A program made the position numbers and the translations under genes. A stretch of 64,000 nucleotides of DNA from positions 310,001-374,000 of the forward strand of contig NZ_FOUS01000002.1 of the NCBI RefSeq assembly GCF_900114915.1. Reading direction: 5' to 3'. Position 1 is the first letter of the stretch, and each line of letters begins with the position of its first letter. The notes under the pieces were generated by a model. It saw nothing but the letters and a program-made list of their open reading frames with translations, was not told the DNA's origin and ran no database searches. Source of the DNA: Bradyrhizobium sp. Rc3b. GTDB lineage: Bacteria; Pseudomonadota; Alphaproteobacteria; Rhizobiales; Xanthobacteraceae. This document shows, one piece after another, positions 19,146-27,540 of the stretch.

Positions 19146-19355
19146 ATGGTCACTCCCGTCTCGAACCAGCCTCGGGTTCACAGAAGCGTGTGGGACGTCT
19201 TCCGCTGGCCTCTCCTCGTCGGCATCGTCTGCGGCGCAGGGCTCGGCCTTGCGCTGGTCGGAGACGATGTCTGGGACGCGCTTTCGTGGCTGGCGTTGTC
19301 GCTGCCGGTCGTTCTGGCCATCTTCTGCTGGCGTCGCGCGGATCAACCGCGCTGA
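19146..19355 (+). CDS. Small two-helix membrane protein of the iron-uptake unit
   Basis: A 69-residue protein starting MVTPVSNQPRVHRSVWDVF, with two hydrophobic helices (WPLLVGIVCGAGLGLALVG and ALSWLALSLPVVLAIFCW). It starts three bases after the PepSY gene stop and is surely co-transcribed with it. Similar short proteins often follow PepSY iron genes, but no function is known to me. Its stop lies only three bases from the convergent MgtC-like gene. Confidence 0.75.
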   Translation: MVTPVSNQPRVHRSVWDVFRWPLLVGIVCGAGLGLALVGDDVWDALSWLALSLPVVLAIFCWRRADQPR

Positions 19356-19358
19356 GGT

Positions 19359-19865
19359 CTATGGATGCCGATCGGGCTCTGACAAATCGCGTGCTTCGAT
19401 GTCGTGGCCGACGTCACGTCTCTCATCCTTGCCGCCAAGCATCCGATGCAGCCAGCGTTCGACGCGGCGGCCGATCGTGAGCAGCACGAAAGTGAACGCC
19501 AGCGCGACCATGACGATTTTCCATTGCCCGGCGCCGCACGCAATGCCGAGACAGGCGGCGAGGAAGGTGCAGGCCGCGCTGGTCAGGCCGCGCACGCGAA
19601 AACGGTCGCTCTCGTGGACGATGACGCCGGCTCCGAGGAAGCCGATGCCGGTCAGGATGCCCTGGATCACACGGCTCGTCGCATCGGTGATCTTGCCGGG
19701 CTCGGCGAACTGGACCGCGAGCAGCACGACGGCCGCGGTGGAGAGCCCGACGATGCCGAGCGTCTTCAGCCCGATCGGCTTGCCGTGCAGGTCGCGGTTC
19801 AAGCCGATCGCGCTACCGGCGAGCGTCGCGGTGCCGAGGCGCAGCAGGATTTCGGGCCAGTCCAT
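19359..19865 (-). CDS. MgtC/SapB family membrane protein
   Basis: A 168-residue protein with four to five helices. It matches the N-terminal MgtC domain: RLGTATLAGSAIGLNRDLHGKP, GLKTLGIVGLSTA, and ILTGIGFLGAGVIVHE with the SAACTFLAACLGIACG segment. MgtC proteins modulate ATP synthase or membrane energetics and matter for low-Mg2+ growth in pathogens. The longer C-terminal ACT-like domain of Salmonella MgtC is missing, as in many SapB-type members. It converges on the iron-uptake unit and is not part of it. Confidence 0.9.
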   Translation of the reverse strand: MDWPEILLRLGTATLAGSAIGLNRDLHGKPIGLKTLGIVGLSTAAVVLLAVQFAEPGKITDATSRVIQGILTGIGFLGAGVIVHESDRFRVRGLTSAACTFLAACLGIACGAGQWKIVMVALAFTFVLLTIGRRVERWLHRMLGGKDERRDVGHDIEARDLSEPDRHP

Positions 19866-19995
19866 TTCGTCATCTAGTCACTTCTTCGGCACGCGTCCCA
19901 TGCGTTCGAGCGAGGGTTCGTCATGTGTAGAACGTCGGCTTCGTACCGGCAAAACATAGTCGATGCGGGCGAGAGGCTCCAGAGGAGTCGTTACG

Positions 19996-20162
19996 TCTCG
20001 TGCCCCGGACGCAGCGCGGCGCTCCCGGCGATGCGAAGCATCGTCCGTTGCGGTGCGCTGCTGAGCCGGGGCCCAGAATGTCGGAGAGGAGGGTGTGCGC
20101 GGCGTGGGTCCCGGCTGTGCGCAGCAGCGTTTCACGCTGCAGCGCGCCCGGGACAGGAGAGT
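19996..20162. repeat. Bradyrhizobium-type palindromic repeat pair
   Basis: Two related GC-rich blocks lie at about 19996-20076 (TCTCGTGCCCCGGAC to GAGCCGGGGCCCAG) and 20103-20162 (GTGGGTCCCGGCTGTGCG to GCGCCCGGGACAGGAG). The second folds on itself through GCAGCAGCG...CGCTGCAGCG. The form matches the short interspersed repeats I know from Bradyrhizobium and relatives, usually between convergent or isolated genes. No coding frame is supported in the surrounding 300 bases. Confidence 0.6.
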
Positions 20163-20164
20163 CT

Positions 20165-21904
20165 TTACCGCAGCGGCTTCTTCAGCAGCGAGAAGCGGTC
20201 CGGATCGAGCCCCATCGAGGGCTGCAGCATCGGGGCCTCGACATTGGAGAGCGTCTTGGCGGGCGGAGCCGAGAACACAGGGTCATTCGGCACGTCGCGC
20301 TGCGAGGTGGCGCCGCGCCAGCGTTCGAGCACGGCGCTGACGAAATGCATGTCGTGGCCGGAGGTGACCGAAGGGACGCTGCTGATGGTAGCCTCGCCGC
20401 GCGGCAATTGGTGCGGTGGCACCTCCTTGAAGCGCAACCGGGTCGGTAGTGCGACGCCTTCGCCGAAGGCCAGCACTTCACGCGTGCCGAGCGAGGGCAC
20501 GAAGGAGAGCAGGTTCGCGGCGGCGTCCGACACAGCGGCGCGCAGCAGCGCCTGGTCGCGCTCGTTGGCAAGACGCATCGTGAACAGCGTATTGCATTGG
20601 GAGATGATGGTGGCATCGAGCTCGGCCGGCCGCTGGGTGATGAGGCCGAGATAGACGCCGTATTTGCGGCCTTCCTTGGCGATTCGCGACACCGCCTTGC
20701 GGGTCGGGCCGAAGCCGATATTGCGGTCGGCGGAGGCGTAGCGATGCGCTTCCTCGCAGACGAACAGCAGCGGCGAGACGCCGTCGCTCCACAGGCCGAA
20801 ATCGAAGGCCATGCGGCACAGCACCGAGACGACGGAATCGATCACCTCGGCGGGGAAGCCGGCGAGCTGCATCACCGTCATCGGCTTGCCGTTCGCCGGC
20901 AGGCGGAACAGATGGCTGATGACCTCGGCCATGGTGTCGCCGCCGACATTGGCGTTGTCGAACATGAAGGCGTAGCGGGGGTCGTTGCGCACCGCTTCGA
21001 TGCGTGAGATCAGCTTGTGATAGATGATGCGCGAGGAGCGGTTCTCGAGCTTGCCCATGCGCTCGTCGATCAGCGACATCAGGTCGACCAGGCGGTACGG
21101 CACCGGGGTGTCGACGGTGTAGCCGATCTGCTTGGGATCGATGCGCTTGAGGCCGATGCGGTCGGCGTTCTGGTATTGGGTGTAGACGCCCTTGGCGAGC
21201 GGGATCACCTCGGCCAGGATGTCGAGCTCCTCGGGTACGCCGGCGCGGCCGCCGAACAGCACGTCGACGATTTCCTCGAAATTGAACAGCCAGAACGGTA
21301 GCTTCAGGTTTCGCGGGTTGAGCACCAGCGCGCGGTCGCCGAAGCAGCGGCCATATTCGTTGTGCACGTCGAGCAGGAAGATGCGCAGGTTCGGGCGCGC
21401 CTTCAGGATCTCGTTGAGCAGCAGCGACACGCCGGTGGATTTGCCGACGCCGGTCGATCCCAGCACTGCAAAATGCTTGGACAGCATTTCCTCGACATCG
21501 ACATAGGCGACGACCGAGCGATCCTGCTGGAGGAAGCCGACATTGATCTGGTCCGAGCCGGTCGGCGCGTAGATCGTGCGCAGCTCCTGGCTGGTAATCA
21601 GATCGACGGAATCGCCGATGGTCGGATAGTTGGTGACGCCGCGCTGGAATTTCGGCTTGTCGCTGGCGTTGAGGATCTCGCCGAGCAGGTCGACCGAGGC
21701 AACCGCGATATAACTGTCGCTGCTCGACAGGTTCTCGCAGGACACCTCGGTGATCATCGCGACGATGACCGAGCTGGCGCTGCGAATACTGACGAAGCGG
21801 CCGACGGTCGCCCGAACTTCCGAGATCGGCATCTGGCTTTCTGCCAGCAGCCCGACCCGGGCCAGCGATCCGCGAACCGAAATCACGCGTCCAAAGGATG
21901 TCAC
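20165..21904 (-). CDS. HerA-like DNA-translocating ATPase (DUF87)
   Basis: A 579-residue hexameric-type ATPase. An N-terminal HAS barrel (FGRVISVRGSLARVGLL) precedes Walker A GSTGVGKST at residues 149-157, a Walker B-like LLFVCEEAHRY, and ITQRPAELDATIISQCNTLF with FTMRLANERDQALL. HerA proteins thread DNA for the NurA nuclease in archaea, but no nurA-like gene is adjacent here. GTG 21904 is preferred because the conserved barrel starts right there; an in-frame GTG at 21964 would add 20 basic, unconserved residues. It is a single gene between repeats and the dioxygenase promoter. Confidence 0.88.
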   Translation of the reverse strand: MTSFGRVISVRGSLARVGLLAESQMPISEVRATVGRFVSIRSASSVIVAMITEVSCENLSSSDSYIAVASVDLLGEILNASDKPKFQRGVTNYPTIGDSVDLITSQELRTIYAPTGSDQINVGFLQQDRSVVAYVDVEEMLSKHFAVLGSTGVGKSTGVSLLLNEILKARPNLRIFLLDVHNEYGRCFGDRALVLNPRNLKLPFWLFNFEEIVDVLFGGRAGVPEELDILAEVIPLAKGVYTQYQNADRIGLKRIDPKQIGYTVDTPVPYRLVDLMSLIDERMGKLENRSSRIIYHKLISRIEAVRNDPRYAFMFDNANVGGDTMAEVISHLFRLPANGKPMTVMQLAGFPAEVIDSVVSVLCRMAFDFGLWSDGVSPLLFVCEEAHRYASADRNIGFGPTRKAVSRIAKEGRKYGVYLGLITQRPAELDATIISQCNTLFTMRLANERDQALLRAAVSDAAANLLSFVPSLGTREVLAFGEGVALPTRLRFKEVPPHQLPRGEATISSVPSVTSGHDMHFVSAVLERWRGATSQRDVPNDPVFSAPPAKTLSNVEAPMLQPSMGLDPDRFSLLKKPLR

Positions 21905-22179
21905 GATGAATGAACCTGGCGAGAGCGAGGGATTTGCCCGGACTATGCGCGGCCGTGGCTGCACAAACGGTTAAGCGCCAGGCGCGGGCACTTCGTTAAA
22001 TCCACGACAATTCGGCCGGGAAGTTTGTTCCGATTGCATACTTGCGGGCGGAAACGGCGGGAAATCAGCGCTATTTCAGGCCGTTGGAGCCCAAAGACAA
22101 TTAAGGAACATTTTACCATCCGGCCAGTCAGTCCATCGTTGGGGGAACGTCTTCCTTCGATCCAGGGGTGTTTGATTTG

Positions 22180-22214
22180 TTGACGGGACTTAATCATTTG
22201 TACATTAGTACAAA
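22180..22214 (+). promoter_or_regulatory. Dioxygenase promoter with TTTGTAC-N4-GTACAAA operator
   Basis: TTGACG at 22180-22185 is a good -35 element. The perfect inverted repeat TTTGTACATTAGTACAAA at 22197-22214 begins 17 bases after the start of TTGACG and covers the -10 position. The same layout, with about 30 of 36 bases identical, precedes the TetR gene at 47575. Repression by that TetR protein is the simplest reading. Confidence 0.65.
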
Positions 22215-22321
22215 TAGCTGGCGGGGCCTCGTGACCACCTTGGACGTATGAGCGCGTTGCAGCCTTGCTCCCGATGATGCGATTCGGTCGGCGGATCGCC
22301 AGCTGTGCCCCGGAGGAAAGC

Positions 22322-23290
22322 ATGCAACCCGAACCGATCTTCGATCTCGCTCATCTCGGCCATATGGAGCTGCTGACGCCCAAGCCCGATGAGAGCCTGA
22401 AATTCTTCGTCGACGTCATGGGCATGACTGTCAGCGGCCAGAAGGGTGAGTCGGTCTACTTGCGCGGCTGGGACGATTACGAACGCTATTCGCTCAAGCT
22501 GACGGCATCGAAGACGTCGGGCATGGAGCACATGGCGCTGCGCGCGCGCAGCCAGCAGGCGCTGGAGCGCCGCGTCGCCGCGCTCAAGGGTTCCGGTTTC
22601 GACATCGGCTGGATCGACGGCGACATGGGGCAGGGGCCGACCTTCCGCTGCCGCGATCCTGATGGTCACATCGTCGAGCTCTATTATGAGACCGAATGGT
22701 ATCAGGCGCCGCCCGAGCTGATGCCCGCACTGAAGAACCAGGCGCAGCGCTTTCCCGCGCGCGGCGTCAATGTCCGCCGGCTCGATCATCTCAATTGCCT
22801 CGCCGTCGACATCAAGGCCAACCGCGAGTTCTTCGAGAATTACCTCGGCTGCCGCCTCACCGAGCAGATCGTGCTCAATGACGGCCGTGAAGCTGCGATG
22901 TGGCTGACGATGTCGAACAAGAGCTATGACTTCGCTTATTCGCTCGACCATTCAGGCGTGCCGGGCCGCTTCCACCACGTCACCTACGCGCTCGACAGCC
23001 GCGAGGAGATTCTGCGTGCTGCCGACATCTTCCTGGAGAACGGCATCCACATCGAGACCGGCCCGCACAAGCACGCGATCCAGCAGACCTTCTTCCTCTA
23101 CGTCTACGAGCCCGGCGGCAACCGCGTCGAAGTCGCCAATGCCGGCGCACGCCTGATCCTCGCGCCGGACTGGAAGCCGATCGTGTGGACCGAGGAGGAG
23201 CGCAAGAAGGGCCAGGCGTGGGGGCTGAAGACGATCGAGTCCTTCCACACCCACGGCACGCCGCCGGTGGAGGCGAAGAAGCACGGTTAG
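22322..23290 (+). CDS. Type I (VOC) extradiol ring-cleavage dioxygenase, catechol 2,3-dioxygenase-like
   Basis: A 322-residue two-domain VOC protein. The Fe(II) ligands of the C-terminal domain are visible as His156 (LDHLNCL), His219 (FHHVTYAL) and Glu270 (NRVEVAN), with spacing close to that of catechol 2,3-dioxygenases of the XylE type. It should cut a catechol-like ring next to the hydroxyls. The ribosome site GGAGGAAAG lies just before ATG 22322. The stop codon overlaps the stop of the convergent nicB-like gene. The promoter matches that of the TetR gene at 47.6 kb, so its true pathway partners may be the genes at 48-55 kb rather than its neighbours. Confidence 0.9.
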   Translation: MQPEPIFDLAHLGHMELLTPKPDESLKFFVDVMGMTVSGQKGESVYLRGWDDYERYSLKLTASKTSGMEHMALRARSQQALERRVAALKGSGFDIGWIDGDMGQGPTFRCRDPDGHIVELYYETEWYQAPPELMPALKNQAQRFPARGVNVRRLDHLNCLAVDIKANREFFENYLGCRLTEQIVLNDGREAAMWLTMSNKSYDFAYSLDHSGVPGRFHHVTYALDSREEILRAADIFLENGIHIETGPHKHAIQQTFFLYVYEPGGNRVEVANAGARLILAPDWKPIVWTEEERKKGQAWGLKTIESFHTHGTPPVEAKKHG

Positions 23291-26200
23291 TGGATTGAAT
23301 TGCGCACCCGCGCGATCGTCTCGCGGACGCCTGTCCATGCCGGCTTGCCCGGCGCGAATTGCTGGCGCAGGAAGCTGACGAGCTCCTCCACCTGTGCGTC
23401 GCTCATGCTGTTCCGGAACGCCGGCATGTAGCCCAGATCGCTCGACACCGGCTCGGCGATGCCGTGCAGGATCACCTGCACGAGATTGTCCGATGTGGCG
23501 CTGTGCAGATTGCTGTTGAGCGCGAGCGAGGGCCGGCTGCCGAACAACGGCAGGCCGCCGACCTCGTGGCAGACGGCGCAGGCTCCCTGATAGAGCCGCG
23601 CGCCGGTGGACGAGGCGACGGTGACTTGCGTTGCGCCCTCGAGTTTTACCACGAGCGCAGGCGCATCGACCGCGGCGTCGTTGAACGAATTGAGATAGAC
23701 CGCCATCGCGCGGATGTCCTGGTCGGGCAGGGCCTTGAGATCCCTGACAACAGGTGCCATTGGGCCGGCGGCGACGCCGTGATAGCGTGAATGGCCGGTG
23801 CGCAAATAGGCGAACAGCTCATCCTCGCTCCATGGGATCGGCGCATGCGACAGCGAGGTCAGCGGCGGCGCCTCCCAGCCCTCCGCAAAGCCGCCGGCGA
23901 GATAGGAATTGCGCTGCTCGGCGCCGAGCGCATTGCGCGGCGAGTGGCAGCCGCTGCAATGGCCGAGGCCCTCGACGAGATAGGCGCCGCGATTCCAGGC
24001 CTCGGACTTGGTGGGGTCGGGCTTGAATTCCTTTGCCTGGTGGAAGAGCGCATTCCAACCCGCGAGCAGCGGGCGCAGGTTGAACGGGAAGGCGAGCGTG
24101 TTCGCCGGCGCCGTCGCGCGCACTGCAGGCTGCGCCATCAGATAGGCATAGAGCGCCTGGAGGTCGGCTTCGCTGGTCCTGGTAAAATGCGTGTAGGGGA
24201 AGGCGGGATAGAGCTGCCGGCCGTCGCGATGCAAGCCATCGCGCATCGCGCGCTCGAAGGCGGGATAGGACCAGGCGCCGATGCCGGTCTCGACATCGGG
24301 CGTGATGTTGGTTGAATAGATCGTGCCGAATGGCGTCTCCAATGCGCGGCCGCCGGCATTGAGTACGCCGCCGATATTGGTGTGGCACTCCGCGCAATTG
24401 CCGAGCGCAGCAAGCTGCTCTCCCCGTGCGATCGTCGCGGCGGAATAGACCGATGCGTCGGGCCGCGCGATTGGCGCAATCGCGCGCCCCGGCAGAAGTG
24501 CCGCGCCGATGCCGATCGCGGCGGTGCAGACGGCGGCAATCGCAGCCAAGATGCCGGCGCGATTGGCGAAGGGATTCTCCCAGATGCGCGACGGCTGTGG
24601 CGCAGCCGGCGCGGGCAGGGCCTGCGGCACGGGCGATGTTTCACCGTGCAATCCCCTCAGGATGCGTTCGGGCGTAAAGGGCGGCTCGCGAAAGCGCACG
24701 CCAGTGGCATCGAAGATCGCGTTCGCTATCGCTGCCGCGCTCGGGACGGACGCGGATTCGCCGACGCCGAGCGGCGGCTGGTCCTGACGCGGCAGCATCA
24801 AGACGTCGATCTTGGGCACATCGGGGAAGGGGATGATCGGATAGGCGCCCCATTCGCGCGCCGCCACCGCGCCGCGCTCGAACGAGACTTCCTCCATCAG
24901 CGCGCGGCTGGTGGACTGGATGACGTTGCCGTGGATCTGGTGGCGTACGCCGTCCGGATTGATCATCAATCCGGAATCCTGTCCCGCAACCACGCGCGTC
25001 ACGCTGACATCGCCGGTCGATTTGTTCACCGCGACGTCGGCGATCCACGCCGACCACGCCGCGCCGTAGCCGGGAAACTTGCTGTGGACGTAGAGCGCAT
25101 AGGCAAAGCCGCGGCCGTGCACGATCTCGCCGTCCTTCTCTTCGCGCACCGGTCGCGGCGCCCAGCCCGCGCGTTCGGCCACGGCATTGACGAGATCGAC
25201 GGCGCGCTGGTCCTTGAGGTAGCGCAGGCGGTATTCGATCGGATCGACGCCGGCCTCGGTCGCGGCTTCGTCGATGTAGGATTCGTGCGCAAACGTGTTC
25301 GGCAGCGCGGAGACGCCGCGGAACCAGGAGGCGCGCACGATCGGCGGCATGTCATGGGCGACGACGCGCATGTGGTCGTAATCGTAGGGCGGGATCGCCG
25401 TGCGGTCGCCCATCTGCAGCACGGCAGGCTCGGATGGAATGCGACCAGTGAGCAGCAGCGCCAGCGTCGGTGCGGCATTCGAGGGATAACGCGTGGCGAG
25501 ATCATACGCTGCGATACCGCCGTTCGCATCCAGACCGCCATTGACGTCGATGAGCTGCGCGGTGCCCTTGGGCTCCCAGGCGTGCTCCTGCTCGCGTGTC
25601 AGCTGTACGCGGACGGGCCGGCCGACGGCGCGCGACAGCAATAGTGCATCCGCGGTGACATCGTCAGCGCAATTGCGCCCGTAGCAGCCGGCGGCTTCCA
25701 GCCGGATCACCTCGACCTCGCTCTCGGGGCGCTCGATCAACAGTGCGAGGTCGCTGCGCAGCACGTGCGGATTTTGCGTGCCCGACCAGACCCGGATGTT
25801 GTCGTCCTGGAAGTCGGCAACCGCACAGGACGGGCCGATCGAGGCGTGCATCTGATACGGCCACACATAAGTGCGCTGCATCGGCTTGGCCGCGCCTGAT
25901 ATCGCCGCATCGACGTCGCCCTTGTCGATCAGCGTGCGCGGTGTCGATGGATTGGCGCGCAGCGCGGTCTCGACGTCGGCGAGATCGGTGAGGGTAGGCG
26001 TCGGCTTCCAGCTCACCTTGAGCTGCTCCGCCGCGCGGATCGCATTTTCCTCACGTTCGGCGACGATTCCGACGAAGTCGCCGATGCGCACCACAGCCAC
26101 GAGGCCAGGAATGTCGCGTACTGACGCTTCATCGACCGCGATCAGGCTGGTGCCGACGAACGGCCCGGCATCGACACCGGCATAGGGCGGTCGCACCACG

Positions 26201-26808
26201 CGGCCGTGCAGCATGCCGGGGACGCGGATATCGTGCACGAAGGTCAATTCGCCCGTGGCCTTGGCGGGCAGGTCGACGCGCGGCGTCGACTGACCGACGA
26301 TGGCATAATCGCCGACCGCTTTGACGGTGACGTCGTCGGCCAACTCCAGGCGGATCGTCTCGTCGCCGATCAATTCGCCGTAGCTGACGCTGCGGTTGTC
26401 GCGGCCGCGCACGAGACCGTCCTCGATTCTGAGGTCCGCCGCCGGCAGCTCCAGCCGCTCGGCCGCGCGCGCGATCAGGAAGTGACGGGCTTGCGCCGCG
26501 GCCTTGCGTAGGGGAACAGCCGTGATCTGGATGGTCTCGCTTGCGATCGTCGCGCCCTGGTTCGGCACCACCGCAGTGTCGCCGAGCACCACGACGACGC
26601 GCGCAAAGGACACTTCCAGCTCTTCGGCGACGATCTGGCCGAGCGCGGTGCGGATGCCGGTGCCGAGATCGACATGGCCGTTATACGCGCTGATCGATCC
26701 ATCCGCGGTGATGCGGATGAAAGTCTCGGACGTGAGTTCATCCACGGTGCGGACGACGACGAGCGAACCGGACTGGCGCTCAGCTCCATCAGGGGCAGGG
26801 GAGGCCAT
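23287..26808 (-). CDS. nicB: Molybdopterin hydroxylase large subunit fused to three cytochromes c (nicotinate dehydrogenase subunit B type)
   Basis: A 1173-residue fusion. Residues 1 to about 730 are the xanthine-dehydrogenase-family molybdopterin domain (DLGTGIRTALGQIVAEELEV; PPLGVGESASVPSAAAIANAIFDATG). A membrane helix follows near residue 770, then three c-type heme sites: CAECH at 805, CSGCH at 951 and CAVCH at 1077. Size and order match NicB of Pseudomonas putida, which hydroxylates nicotinate at C6 and passes electrons to cytochromes rather than NAD. It overlaps nicA by one base. The substrate is inferred from family and from the hydroxynicotinate reductase next door; other N-heterocycles cannot be excluded. 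Confidence 0.85.
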   Translation of the reverse strand: MASPAPDGAERQSGSLVVVRTVDELTSETFIRITADGSISAYNGHVDLGTGIRTALGQIVAEELEVSFARVVVVLGDTAVVPNQGATIASETIQITAVPLRKAAAQARHFLIARAAERLELPAADLRIEDGLVRGRDNRSVSYGELIGDETIRLELADDVTVKAVGDYAIVGQSTPRVDLPAKATGELTFVHDIRVPGMLHGRVVRPPYAGVDAGPFVGTSLIAVDEASVRDIPGLVAVVRIGDFVGIVAEREENAIRAAEQLKVSWKPTPTLTDLADVETALRANPSTPRTLIDKGDVDAAISGAAKPMQRTYVWPYQMHASIGPSCAVADFQDDNIRVWSGTQNPHVLRSDLALLIERPESEVEVIRLEAAGCYGRNCADDVTADALLLSRAVGRPVRVQLTREQEHAWEPKGTAQLIDVNGGLDANGGIAAYDLATRYPSNAAPTLALLLTGRIPSEPAVLQMGDRTAIPPYDYDHMRVVAHDMPPIVRASWFRGVSALPNTFAHESYIDEAATEAGVDPIEYRLRYLKDQRAVDLVNAVAERAGWAPRPVREEKDGEIVHGRGFAYALYVHSKFPGYGAAWSAWIADVAVNKSTGDVSVTRVVAGQDSGLMINPDGVRHQIHGNVIQSTSRALMEEVSFERGAVAAREWGAYPIIPFPDVPKIDVLMLPRQDQPPLGVGESASVPSAAAIANAIFDATGVRFREPPFTPERILRGLHGETSPVPQALPAPAAPQPSRIWENPFANRAGILAAIAAVCTAAIGIGAALLPGRAIAPIARPDASVYSAATIARGEQLAALGNCAECHTNIGGVLNAGGRALETPFGTIYSTNITPDVETGIGAWSYPAFERAMRDGLHRDGRQLYPAFPYTHFTRTSEADLQALYAYLMAQPAVRATAPANTLAFPFNLRPLLAGWNALFHQAKEFKPDPTKSEAWNRGAYLVEGLGHCSGCHSPRNALGAEQRNSYLAGGFAEGWEAPPLTSLSHAPIPWSEDELFAYLRTGHSRYHGVAAGPMAPVVRDLKALPDQDIRAMAVYLNSFNDAAVDAPALVVKLEGATQVTVASSTGARLYQGACAVCHEVGGLPLFGSRPSLALNSNLHSATSDNLVQVILHGIAEPVSSDLGYMPAFRNSMSDAQVEELVSFLRQQFAPGKPAWTGVRETIARVRNSIH

Positions 26809-27290
26809 CAATCAACGGCCTCGGTGAGCTGGCCTGAAGCGCGCATCACGGCGCGCAGGATTTCGACATGCGTGCCGCAACGGCAGAGATTGTAGCGCAG
26901 CGCCGCCAGCGCTTCCTGCTCGGTCGGCCGCGGGTTGATCGCGAGCAGCGCCTTGGTGGTCATGATCATGCCGTTGAGGCAATAGCCGCATTGCGCGGCC
27001 TGCTCGTCGATGAAGGCCTGCTGCACGAGGTCAGGCTTGTCGCGCGTGCCGAGCCCTTCGAGCGTCACGATGTCGCGGCCGGCGCAGCCACCGACGGGAA
27101 TCACGCAGGAGCGGGCCGCCGTCCCATCGATCAGGACAGTGCAGGTGCCGCATTCGCCGAGGCCGCATCCATATTTCGGGCCGTTGAGCGCGAGATCGTT
27201 GCGCAGCACGTAGAGCAGCGGCGTCTCCGGCGCTGCAGCGACCTCGTGGATCCCCCCGTTCACGGTGAGGCGGATCGGTGTCTGCGTCAT
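26808..27290 (-). CDS. nicA: [2Fe-2S] small subunit of the molybdenum hydroxylase (nicotinate dehydrogenase subunit A type)
   Basis: A 160-residue protein with both iron-sulfur motifs of this subunit family: Cys42, 47, 50 and 62 (plant-type cluster, GCGLGECGTC) and Cys101, 104, 136 and 138 (CGYC and CRCG, helical domain). It carries electrons from the molybdenum centre of NicB to the fused cytochromes. The start is ATG 27290, with GGAAACGAGG immediately upstream; the longer open frame to 27575 runs through the promoter region. The stop overlaps the nicB start (TGATG). An inverted repeat at 27346-27361 lies 56 bases upstream and is probably its operator. Confidence 0.9.
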   Translation of the reverse strand: MTQTPIRLTVNGGIHEVAAAPETPLLYVLRNDLALNGPKYGCGLGECGTCTVLIDGTAARSCVIPVGGCAGRDIVTLEGLGTRDKPDLVQQAFIDEQAAQCGYCLNGMIMTTKALLAINPRPTEQEALAALRYNLCRCGTHVEILRAVMRASGQLTEAVD

Positions 27291-27345
27291 CCTCGTTTCC
27301 AAGCGCTCGGCCAAGTCATGGCGAAAATCTACGTCGCGACGATAC

Positions 27346-27361
27346 CGTTTGTACACAAACG
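27346..27361. promoter_or_regulatory. Inverted-repeat operator upstream of nicA
   Basis: CGTTTGTACACAAACG has 7-base arms (CGTTTGT / ACAAACG) around a 2-base centre. It lies in the 250-base region between nicA and the divergent hydroxynicotinate reductase gene. Its minus-strand half GTGTACAAACG recurs exactly at 38512-38522, between the enamidase and ferredoxin-reductase genes. Confidence 0.55.
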
Positions 27362-27500
27362 TGCAAGCCATGCATGCCGCACTGCAGCGCGACTGCCTTC
27401 TTTGTGGACAGAGCGGATAGGCAAATGAGGTTTTATGCAGCAGCCGCATCTTTTGCGCTGCACCGCCGCTTGACAGCCATCCGGGGCGCGCGCACCATCG

Positions 27501-27516
27501 TTCGTATACGAATGAT
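27501..27516. promoter_or_regulatory. Palindromic operator before the 6-hydroxynicotinate reductase operon
   Basis: TTCGTATACGAATGAT contains the perfect 12-base palindrome TTCGTATACGAA and sits 25 bases before the hnr start codon. TTGACA at 27470-27475 is a likely -35 element. The site is identical in 15 of 16 positions to 38495-38510. A MarR-family protein is encoded at the end of this operon and is the natural candidate to bind it. Confidence 0.6.
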
Positions 27517-27540
27517 AACCGCGGTCTCGCTGGCTCTGAC

